From assembly GCF_020005165.1 (NCBI RefSeq), contig NZ_JAHCLT010000003.1:523321-587320 (forward strand): a stretch of DNA of 64,000 nucleotides, given 5' to 3'. This DNA is from Kangiella taiwanensis. Lineage in GTDB: Bacteria > Pseudomonadota > Gammaproteobacteria > Enterobacterales > Kangiellaceae. Position 1 is the stretch's first letter. Every line of letters begins with the position of its first letter. A model generated the notes under the pieces. That model did no database searches and had not been told where the DNA came from. It worked only from the letters and a program-made list of their open reading frames with translations. The position numbers and the translations under genes are program-made. Shown one piece after another: positions 54,127 through 63,000 of the stretch.

Positions 54127-55874
54127 TACTTACTCCCTCCGTCACCTGCCGCTTCCGTCGTCTTGCCTCTCGCGTCACTTATACTTCCTGGCACATCGTA
54201 CCCTAACTCCTTCAGATACTTCTCCATTTCGCTTTCTAGCTGATTAAGCTCTTGGTTAAGTTTTAGTCGCTCTTCTCTGACGGCCATAAGGTCGATTTCT
54301 TCTTCTTCTTCGAAGGTGTCGACGTAGCGCGGGATGTTGAGGTTGTAGTCGTTTTCTTCTATTTCCTTTAGGGTCGCGATATAGGCGTATTTATCGACCA
54401 GTACGCCGGTGTTAGTTTCTGAGTTAAACCCTTCGTCGTTCATGGCTTCATTGAACTTTTCGGTCAGTTCTTTCGAGCTTTCTGTGGTGCTATCCATACC
54501 GATTGGGTCGTTACCGTCTTCTGCGCCGAGCAGTTCGCGGTATTTACGGTAGGTTTGCACGACGCGACTAATATCGTCCTCGGTTAGCTGGTTTTGGTTC
54601 TTGCCGGCTTTGAAATGCTTTGAGGCGTCGATGAAAAGGACTCGGTTGTTTTCTTTGTGGTCTTTTCTATCTTTACGGAAGATTAGAATCGCCGCTGGAA
54701 TACCGGTTCCGTAGAATAGTTTTTCTGGTAAGCCGATTACCGCGTCGAGTAGATTTTCTTTAATAAGCTGAGTACGAATTTTTCCTTCGCTGGAAGAGCG
54801 GAATAGAACGCCGTGTGGCACGACAACGCCCATACGACCGCCTTTGGAGCCATTACTGTTTGGCTTTAGGGTTTCAATCATGTGGGTAATAAAAGCGTAG
54901 TCGCCTTTCGTTTTAGGCGGCACACCGCGACGGAATCGACCGTGCGGGTCGTTTTCGGCTTCGTCATGGCCCCATTTATCCAATGAGAACGGTGGGTTGG
55001 CGGTTACGACGTCGAATAGTTTTAAGTTGCCATCTTTGTTTAAAAGCTTTGGGCTTCTTAGCGTATCGCCCCATTCGATTTTGTGGTTGTCTTCGCCATG
55101 CAGGAACATGTTCATTTTAGCCAGCGACCAGGTCGAGCCGATAGCTTCTTGGCCATAAAGCTCGTAGCGCTTGGAGTTGTAGTGCTTTTTAATCCAGTTA
55201 CTGCATTTTAAGAGTAGCGAGCCAGAACCACACGCCGGATCACAAATGCTTTCGCCCTCTTTCGGAGCAAGGATACGCGACATTAAATCCGAGACTTCTG
55301 GTGGCGTATAGAATTCACCGGCTTTCTTACCACCCTGGGCCGCGAACTTACCGATTAGGTATTCGTAGGAGTTACCAATGACATCAAGATTGCCGACGCG
55401 GCTTGGCTTGAGGTTCATTTCAGGTTTCGCAAAATCTTCAAGCAAATGGCGCAGAATGGAGTTCTTTTGTTTCGCATCACCTAATTTATCGGTGTTATAA
55501 CTGATGTCTTGGAACACCGACTTGCTGGCGTCTCTTAGCTTCTTACCATTTTCTTCTTCGATTTTATGGAGCGCCTTATCGATACGTTCGCCATTACCGA
55601 TTTCATGCCGCTGTTCGTATAAGTCATAGAAGCTACAACCCTTAGGTAAAACAAAGCGCTCAGACTTCATCAGCTCTTCAATCACTTCTGGATTATCGCC
55701 GTACTCTTTCTTGTATTCGTCATAGTGATCTTGCCATACATCCGAAATGTACTTTAAGAACAACATGGTTAAGATGAAATCTTTGTAGGTATCTGCTGAG
55801 ACTGTACCGCGGAAGGTGTCGCAGATGTTCCACAGGGTCTTGTTTATATCATTTTGGTCAATTTTTTCGGTCAT
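54126..55874 (-). CDS. hsdM: Type I DNA methyltransferase subunit M
   Basis: A 582-residue N6-adenine methyltransferase. The SAM motif is DPACGSGS (212-219) and the catalytic motif NPPF (293-296), with a GEFYTPPEV block (187-194) typical of HsdM. An N-terminal helical domain (DINKTLWNICDTFRGTV) contacts HsdS. It is the first gene of the five-gene operon; a TATAAT lies at 55928-55933 upstream. The ribosome site is weak. It modifies host DNA for protection and is required for restriction with HsdR and HsdS. Confidence 0.96.
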   Translation of the reverse strand: MTEKIDQNDINKTLWNICDTFRGTVSADTYKDFILTMLFLKYISDVWQDHYDEYKKEYGDNPEVIEELMKSERFVLPKGCSFYDLYEQRHEIGNGERIDKALHKIEEENGKKLRDASKSVFQDISYNTDKLGDAKQKNSILRHLLEDFAKPEMNLKPSRVGNLDVIGNSYEYLIGKFAAQGGKKAGEFYTPPEVSDLMSRILAPKEGESICDPACGSGSLLLKCSNWIKKHYNSKRYELYGQEAIGSTWSLAKMNMFLHGEDNHKIEWGDTLRSPKLLNKDGNLKLFDVVTANPPFSLDKWGHDEAENDPHGRFRRGVPPKTKGDYAFITHMIETLKPNSNGSKGGRMGVVVPHGVLFRSSSEGKIRTQLIKENLLDAVIGLPEKLFYGTGIPAAILIFRKDRKDHKENNRVLFIDASKHFKAGKNQNQLTEDDISRVVQTYRKYRELLGAEDGNDPIGMDSTTESSKELTEKFNEAMNDEGFNSETNTGVLVDKYAYIATLKEIEENDYNLNIPRYVDTFEEEEEIDLMAVREERLKLNQELNQLESEMEKYLKELGYDVPGSISDARGKTTEAAGDGGSK

Positions 55875-55927
55875 TTGTGCTTTTCTTTTAATGTATTGAA
55901 GAGTTTCTCAGTATTTTTATTTTACTG

Positions 55928-56008
55928 ATTATATTTGGAAGCTTCCCTGTTTAATTATTTGAACCAGTCTATAGCTCCATTGATACTAGCTTTAAAAGTG
56001 AACCAGTT
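55928..56008 (-). promoter_or_regulatory. Candidate hsdM promoter with repeated upstream element
   Basis: TATAAT on minus at 55928-55933 has no clear -35. The octamer GAACCAGT (plus) occurs at 55961-55968 and again at 56000-56007, the second inside an imperfect inverted repeat GAACCAGTTC. The spacing of 39 bases is close to four helical turns. A regulator binding both sites is plausible. Confidence 0.4.
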
Positions 56009-56079
56009 CAACTTTTCAACAAAGGCAAATTTGCATTGACAAAGCTATAAGGGAAGAGTTGGTAAAGAAGTTCAGGCAT

Positions 56080-56107
56080 AAAAAAACCGGCAATTAAGCC
56101 GGTTTTT
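56080..56107 (-). terminator. Intrinsic terminator of tRNA-Ser
   Basis: Arms AAAAACCGGC and GCCGGTTTTT with a six-base loop; on minus it runs into a T-run. It separates the tRNA-Ser transcript from the defence operon. Confidence 0.85.
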
Positions 56108-56125
56108 GAATCTCTTTCGAGAATA

Positions 56126-56216
56126 TGGCGGAGAGGGTGGGATTTGAACCCACGAAGGGCTACAAACCCTTGCCGGTTTTCAAGACCGGTGCATTCAGCC
56201 GCTCTGCCACCTCTCC
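56126..56216 (-). tRNA. tRNA-Ser (TGA)
   Basis: A 91-base class II tRNA with encoded CCA. The acceptor GGAGAGG pairs with CCTCTCC, the anticodon loop CTTGAAA gives TGA, the variable arm is long and the T-arm has GGTTCAAATCC. Its 3' end faces the defence operon, the usual side for integrated elements. Confidence 0.97.
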
Positions 56217-56319
56217 TGATTTGCGCGAAATAATACCGTAACAATGGATTAGATGGAAGCCCTTTATTCAAAAAAGTGTCACTTTTTTAGGGCTTCTACC
56301 TAAGTTTTGTACAGTTTGT

Positions 56320-59300
56320 TTAATATTTACCCACGAAGTTGATAAACCAGCCTTCGTAGTTGAAGTCTAGGTTGGCTAGGTTGTCGCTGAACTCGGTGAA
56401 GTTGTAGCCTATACCAATCTTGAAGTTGTTGCTGATGTGGTAATCCGCACCGGCTAACCAACCTTCGCGCTCATCCTGGCTTTCTTCAAGTTCTAGCCAG
56501 CGGTACTCTAGCAAGGCGTCCCATTCGCTAATCAGGTGATAGCGGGTTTGGGCTGCGTATAGGTTCGCGGTACTCTTGAACCATGCGCCTGAGCCACGGT
56601 TTTCGCGGACTTGGCCACGGCGGTGCGCGATTTTGGCGGCCACTTTCCAGCGTGGGTTAAAGCTGTAGATACCTTCAAATGAGTAGATATCTGACTTTTG
56701 ATCCGCGCCTGTAGTGACTTGCGCTAAGGTTCGTAAGTCGTACAAGTAGGTATATTTACCGAGCAATGCCCAACGGGTGTTATCGATTGGTCGGTAGGCG
56801 AAACCTAAGTTACCTTCAACGAACTTGGCATTTTGCGCAGGGTCGATAAGGTCTTCGGTGTCGGCGTAGTTAATACGCGCAGCTAAACGCCAGTCTTCGG
56901 TTAAGCGGTAAGTTAGGCGATTAGTCGTTAACCATTGCTCACGCTCTTCCGCCCCGCTATCTTCGCGGTATTCGATTTTCGAGCTCCAGTCCGCGTCTTT
57001 CGAACGGTAGCCACCGCTAATGGTTGCTGCCTGACGGTCGACAGGGCCGGAAATCGCATCAAGATTACCGTCCTGCAAGTTGAAACCAATGGTCCAGCCT
57101 TGCGACGGATAGTAATCCATACCGAAAGTATGCACGATGCCTGACTCTTGAGGCGCTTTGAAGTGCTGGCTTTCGTTATAAATCGTCACTTGGTTCGATA
57201 GGCGCAGTTTTTGGCCTAAAACAATACCGTCGTTGATCTGCGAGCCGAACACGTTTTGCGTGGTGTCTGTCGAGTAGGTATAACGACCATACACTTGGTG
57301 CTCGTTATTGATCTGGTATTCCGCAGTTAAGCTGGCAGCGTCGCCACGATGCCCCGTGGTATATTCTGCGCCAATCGATGAGCGGTCACCAAACAGGTAA
57401 CGCGTACCCACAGTGAATAAGTCATTGTTGTCATACTCGCCACCGTCGTTGTCCAACGTGAACTGCCCTACGGTGTATACATCCCAAGTCTCGCCTATGC
57501 GATGGTTATACTGCAACGCAGCCAAAGTCGCTGAGGTTTCGACACCAAGAATGGTTTCTTCAAGCTGACGTAACTCAGTAGTGATATCGATCTTTGGTGT
57601 AATCTGATAGTTCACGCCGACTTGTGCCTGGCGTAAGCTGTTATCAGCACCACGCTCGTAATTGCTTGCGCGAGTGGTAATCGAGACGTCATCACTAAAG
57701 TAGCCGTTAACTTCGGCACCAGTTTCAGTCGTTTCTTCGTTCAAAGTGCGACGTGCGACCGAGAAGCCTGCATCAGTTTCACGGTGCCATGCGCCTGCTT
57801 TCCACTCATGCTCTGACCAACCTAACTCTTTAAAGTTAGCGCGGGCTTCGATGGAGTAAGCACCGCCGTTCTTGTCCGTGACCTCATCCGTTGGATCAGG
57901 CACAACTTCATCGAAACTGAAACCACCGTTGTCGGAGAAGAATGTCGCCGCTTGATTCGCTTCTGAGTCAGCGGATTCTACTTTAAGGTAAGTACCACGA
58001 CCTGCCTGCAGCGTGACGTCTACGCCCGCTAGCTGGTAATCATCACCAGAGCGGTTCTCATCGACAAACGTACCGCCGACAGCAACATGCTCGCCGAGCC
58101 ATACTTTAGCGCGACCACCAACGGTTGTGCTATCTGCTTCAAAGCCTGACGGACGGTATTCGTAATCGACCAATAAGACGTTGTCAAAGCCGTCTAGCGG
58201 CTGATCACGAATAATGGTGTCTAAGTTACGACGCGAAATTTGCGATAGCGGCGTGGTCAGAATAATACGACCTTGAAGCTCATCAATTTCGTAGTCTGCG
58301 CCACGTTGTAGATCAACGCGCGTTTCCACACGGCCAGTGGTGTTATCACGAATTTCTAAGGTGACTTTGTCTGACCCCGGCAAAATGTCGGTATGCTTTA
58401 AGTAGTACAAGCTACCGCCCGTGCCTAAGAATTCAACATGCCCCAGTGCGGTTTGTGCTTCAGAAGCAAAAGCTTTTACCTGCGTTTTTGCTTCGCCTAG
58501 CTCAGTGGTATCAAGCGAACGCCAGTTAATCGCAGCGCCGTACAGCGAGCGTGAGTACTGGGCAAATTCGTTGCCTGTTATACCTGTGTTGAAATTACCC
58601 CAAAGCGCTTGGCTTTTGTCCCAGTCGACGCGAACGTAGAAACGGCCTTGCGTATCGACGTCGCGATAGGTCGTCGAGTCGTCACCATACACTGGGTAAT
58701 AACGGTCAGGGTCAAGACGGCGGAAGATATCTTGAGGGTCTTTATCCAAGAAACCGTCAAACATTTCGTCAAGCTCACGCTCCTGAGTATCCGCTTGTGC
58801 GGTGATCAGGTATTTACCTTTAATCTTGCCTTTTAAGTAAAACGCGAGACGACCTTCCATCAGGAAGTCATCTTCGAACTTGTCACCCTCGTCAACTGCT
58901 TGAATACTGTCAGAAACTGAATTCTTTGACGCGGTTAAGTCAGCTAATGCGACCATAAACATATGTTCGCCAGTAACATCTACCGTTAAGTCGTTAACGA
59001 TTTGTTCGTCTTCTTCATTACCAATAACAACATTGAACTTATGTTGGCCGACCGGTAATAAATATTCAGCGACAAAGCGACGTTCTAAATCAACAGGAAT
59101 AATATCGCCGTTGATCGTCATAGGCTGATTTTCAGGAATGTCCTGACCAAAGATTCTGACACGCGAACCGTAGATTGGGATATTCTGTTGACGCAGATTA
59201 TTTTGACCAAAGGTTTCACTTTCGATCAGCTGGTTCGCCAGTTGCTGATCCGAAATTTCGTCTTGAGACTCACCACGACGAATTTGATCCGCAAATTGCG

Positions 59301-60036
59301 CGATATTATTTTCCTTTTCTTCAGGAGAAACCAGCAACAAACTCTTAGCAGTGGTTTCATCCATGCGCCCTTCTTTGTCATAAGCACGAAGAACGTAAAT
59401 AAGGCGATCACCTTGAACTAATGGTCGATCTAGGGTTAGCTGTCCATCCCAAGCATAGCGGCCATTATTGGTTACTTCTAAAGACTCAGTCGCCAATGGC
59501 GTCACTAAATCTGTATCCGTAGCATCAAATACAGTCAGTTCTAGGCGGTCAATAAAAGCGGCATAGTTTGAGTAATAGCTAAAGTTAACTGGCTCAACGA
59601 CCTTTCCGTTTTCGAATGCAACCACTGAAGCACCGCTAACACCTAATGATGGTGGCGTTAATGTTGGATCTTCTGTTGCCCACATGATTCCGCCATTAGG
59701 CAATTGAATCAACATTTTACCCGCAACATCGGCACGCTTTTGATCAGGTTGGAAGCCAGACTCATCGTAGGTATAAATGTCTCGATAACCGATGTCGACT
59801 CGACGGTCTTGTTGCATCTTCGACTTTTCTACCGTTGTAGCCGCCGATTCACCTTTACTTTTCACTCTGAAAATCAAACCTTCTTCAGTTTTACATTCAG
59901 AGTTATCACAACTGTACTCTTTCGCTGGCTCTTGTGGCTCAGCACTGAACGCCTCAGGTGCCAAGCTGAACAGAATAGCTCCCAAGCCAAAGCTTAATAG
60001 CGGTTGTGCAACATTTTTTACCATTAACCTACTCAT
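56320..60036 (-). CDS. Outer-membrane beta-barrel protein partnered with the giant repeat protein
   Basis: A 1238-residue exported protein. A signal peptide (AQPLLSFGLGAILFSLAPEAFSA) is followed by a periplasmic/soluble half with beta-sandwich segments (NNGRYAWDGQLTLDRPLVQGDRLIYVLRAYD; YGSRVRIFGQDIP). A C-terminal half rich in alternating beta-strand sequence (for example GTRYLFGDRSSIGAEYTTGH) resembles a barrel and ends in GWFINFVGKY with the terminal aromatic of outer-membrane proteins. I do not recognise a named family. I chose ATG 60036, which has an AGGAGG site; it overlaps the upstream giant gene by eight bases. The pair is co-translated and probably assembles at the cell surface. Confidence 0.8.
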   Translation of the reverse strand: MSRLMVKNVAQPLLSFGLGAILFSLAPEAFSAEPQEPAKEYSCDNSECKTEEGLIFRVKSKGESAATTVEKSKMQQDRRVDIGYRDIYTYDESGFQPDQKRADVAGKMLIQLPNGGIMWATEDPTLTPPSLGVSGASVVAFENGKVVEPVNFSYYSNYAAFIDRLELTVFDATDTDLVTPLATESLEVTNNGRYAWDGQLTLDRPLVQGDRLIYVLRAYDKEGRMDETTAKSLLLVSPEEKENNIAQFADQIRRGESQDEISDQQLANQLIESETFGQNNLRQQNIPIYGSRVRIFGQDIPENQPMTINGDIIPVDLERRFVAEYLLPVGQHKFNVVIGNEEDEQIVNDLTVDVTGEHMFMVALADLTASKNSVSDSIQAVDEGDKFEDDFLMEGRLAFYLKGKIKGKYLITAQADTQERELDEMFDGFLDKDPQDIFRRLDPDRYYPVYGDDSTTYRDVDTQGRFYVRVDWDKSQALWGNFNTGITGNEFAQYSRSLYGAAINWRSLDTTELGEAKTQVKAFASEAQTALGHVEFLGTGGSLYYLKHTDILPGSDKVTLEIRDNTTGRVETRVDLQRGADYEIDELQGRIILTTPLSQISRRNLDTIIRDQPLDGFDNVLLVDYEYRPSGFEADSTTVGGRAKVWLGEHVAVGGTFVDENRSGDDYQLAGVDVTLQAGRGTYLKVESADSEANQAATFFSDNGGFSFDEVVPDPTDEVTDKNGGAYSIEARANFKELGWSEHEWKAGAWHRETDAGFSVARRTLNEETTETGAEVNGYFSDDVSITTRASNYERGADNSLRQAQVGVNYQITPKIDITTELRQLEETILGVETSATLAALQYNHRIGETWDVYTVGQFTLDNDGGEYDNNDLFTVGTRYLFGDRSSIGAEYTTGHRGDAASLTAEYQINNEHQVYGRYTYSTDTTQNVFGSQINDGIVLGQKLRLSNQVTIYNESQHFKAPQESGIVHTFGMDYYPSQGWTIGFNLQDGNLDAISGPVDRQAATISGGYRSKDADWSSKIEYREDSGAEEREQWLTTNRLTYRLTEDWRLAARINYADTEDLIDPAQNAKFVEGNLGFAYRPIDNTRWALLGKYTYLYDLRTLAQVTTGADQKSDIYSFEGIYSFNPRWKVAAKIAHRRGQVRENRGSGAWFKSTANLYAAQTRYHLISEWDALLEYRWLELEESQDEREGWLAGADYHISNNFKIGIGYNFTEFSDNLANLDFNYEGWFINFVGKY

Positions 60037-63000
60037 GGCTCGCACCTCCTGCTGAAGCTTCATACTGGCCTGGAGCCACCTCAATTCTTACGTTTTTAAT
60101 CAACTTTTCACCTAAGTGCTTTTTCAATGCGCTATAGACTGCATCGGCGCGCTGTAAACCTAAGCGATAGTTATATTCTGAACTACCACGAATGTCAGCG
60201 TAGCCGGATACCCAGATAGCGCCACCGCCCTTCTCTTTGAGATAAGCAGCGATCGTCTTTAAAACTTCCTGGTGCTCTTCTACTATCGATGATTTATCAG
60301 TATCGAAGAACAGTTGTCCAAGCTCAACACGGTCGCCCATGCTGATAAAGTTACGGCCATCGACAACGTCAGCAGCGTGAGGATTAATTTTCACTTTGAC
60401 GTTTTTAGCGATACTTGGCTTAACGTTTTGCAAAATTGCCTCACGCAACACTGCCGCACGGTCTAGGGCAATAGGAATACCGCCCCCATAGCCGTTAATA
60501 GTTAAGGTCGCGCCTTTCGATTGGTTAATCTTATCCGCGATGCCTTGAAGCGCTGAGCGGTACTGTTCTTTGATTTCAATACTGTTGTCGTCGAACAGCA
60601 CGGTACCCATTTCAATTTCAAGCTCACTCGACTTGTCTAACGCAGGCTCTTTTGGCTCTGGTAATTTAACACCGAAGTCAAAACGTACCGGCATACCTTG
60701 TGTCAAGCGCTGAACTCGAGGGTTCTCGGTCGTGAACACACTGCCCGATGGTAATGTCGCTGGGTCAACTTTCATGATGAAGTTTCTACCGCGAGCATAA
60801 TTTTCAACTTCTAGCGCATTCAAGTGGAATCGGCCATAAGCGTCAGTTTCAACAATTAAACCTTCGACTGTGGCGATTCGCACGCCTGGAATACCGCGCT
60901 CATAGATACCGTGGTTGGTAATCACGAAGTCGACGCGATAACTATCGCCTACTCGTGTGATATGACGCTCAACACCAATTTTTTGGCCTGATAGATCATC
61001 CGCCACTTCATCCGAGTGCTCAACACGCGTCTTGCCATCCGCATCCATCATCAGTTTGGTGCCTTCATCCGTAGTTAGGACGAAGTCATCCGTGAAACGT
61101 GGCTCGCTCATAAGCTGTGAAATGACCATGGTGTAGTTCGACGCAGGGTCCATTACTGAGTTGCGGCCACGCAATGTACCCAACTCAATACCATGATTGA
61201 TCGGTGCGCTAGCATCCGCTTCAGGCTGTGGCCCATTACCACGGTCAACAGTGGTCGAATCCGCTATATAAGCCGACTCATCAATACCACCACTCACGCT
61301 AATGCCTGTTGCAGTCGCATCGTCCTGCCAGCCATCACCGTCACGGTCGTTAAACACTTTACCCATGATGGTCGCCTGCTCAAAGTCAGGATCTGAGGTC
61401 ATGAATACAGAGACTGTCGCCGTATTACTGATCTTGTCACCGTTAAAGTAAGCCGTAACGCTGTTCACATGCTCCGCGCCTACTGCTGACGGGCCAACTC
61501 GCATCATGTACTTGATGGTAGCCGTTTCACCTTCAGCAACGTCAACACCGTCAAACTGTAAAGGTTTGTATGGCGTTATCACGTCATTTCCTGAATTCAC
61601 GTCACTGATTTCACCACTGCTATCGACATAGCCAAACCCTAGTGGCGGAGAGTCAATTACTTGAACATCCGTTACATCTACAGTGCCTACGTTTTCAACT
61701 GTAATGGTATAGCTAACGAAATCGCCCAGCTGCACTTGGTCAGTGCTTACCGTTTTAACTAGACGTAACTGAGGTTTATCAGCTGTTTCAATAACCAGCT
61801 CATCGGTGGTTGCATCATCCGCTGTGTTACCTGCATCGTCGCTAACGCTGGCAGTAACGTCATAGGTGCCTTCAGTCAACGCATCAGCGTCAGGAACAGT
61901 CAATGTCCAAGTACCGTCACCATTGTCGACTAAGTTACCGTCGCCTTCAGTGTAGGTCACGCCATTCACTGTGACCGTTAGATCATCAGCGCTATCCGCT
62001 GTACCCGTAATCACAGGAGTACCATCTGTGGTAGTTAACGGATTAACGGTTGGCGTTGTTACTTGCGTATCCACTGTCAACTCTTGATTAGTTGAGTCGT
62101 CAGCTGTGTTAGTACCATCGGTGGCTGTCGCTGTAACATCATACGTACCATCCGCAAGTGCATCAGCGTCAGGGATAGTTAATGTCCAAGTGCCGTCACC
62201 ATTGTCGACTAAGTTACCGTCGCCTTCAGTGTAGGTCACGCCATTCACTGTGACTGTAAGATCATCAGCGCTATCCGCTGTACCTGTGATCACAGGGGTG
62301 TCATCATTTGTTAACACGGTGTTTACGGTTGGAGGCGTAATCTGCGTATCCACGACAAGTTCATCGGTTGTCGCGTCTGATGCAGTATTAGTACCGTCAG
62401 TCACAGTTGCAACAACATCATAAGTGCCATCAGGGATTTCGTTACCTGCTGGAATCGTCAGTGTCCAAGTACCATCACCGTTGTCGACTAAGTTGCCGTC
62501 GCCTTCAGTGTAGGTCACGCCATTCACCGTCACCGTTAGATCATCAGCACTATCCGCTGTACCCGTAATGACAGGTGTATCGTCGTTAGTTGTCTGTGGA
62601 TCGACTGTTGGGGTCGTGATTGCACTATCAACAACAAGTTCATCGGTCGTGGCGTCTGATGCAGTATTAGTACCGTCAGTCACAGTTGCAACAACGTCAT
62701 AAGTGCCATCAGGGATTTCGTTACCTGCTGGAATCGTCAGTGTCCAAGTGCCATCACCGTTGTCGACTAAGTTGCCGTCGCCTTCAGTGTAGGTCACGCC
62801 ATTCACCGTCACCGTTAGATCATCAGCACTATCCGCTGTACCCGTAATGACTGGAGTATCGTCGTTGGTTGTCTGTGGATCGACTGTTGGGGTCGTGATT
62901 GCACTATCAACAACTAGTTCATCGGTCGTGGCGTCTGATGCAGTATTAGTACCGTCAGTCACAGTTGCAACAACATCATAAGTGCCATCAGGGATTTCGT

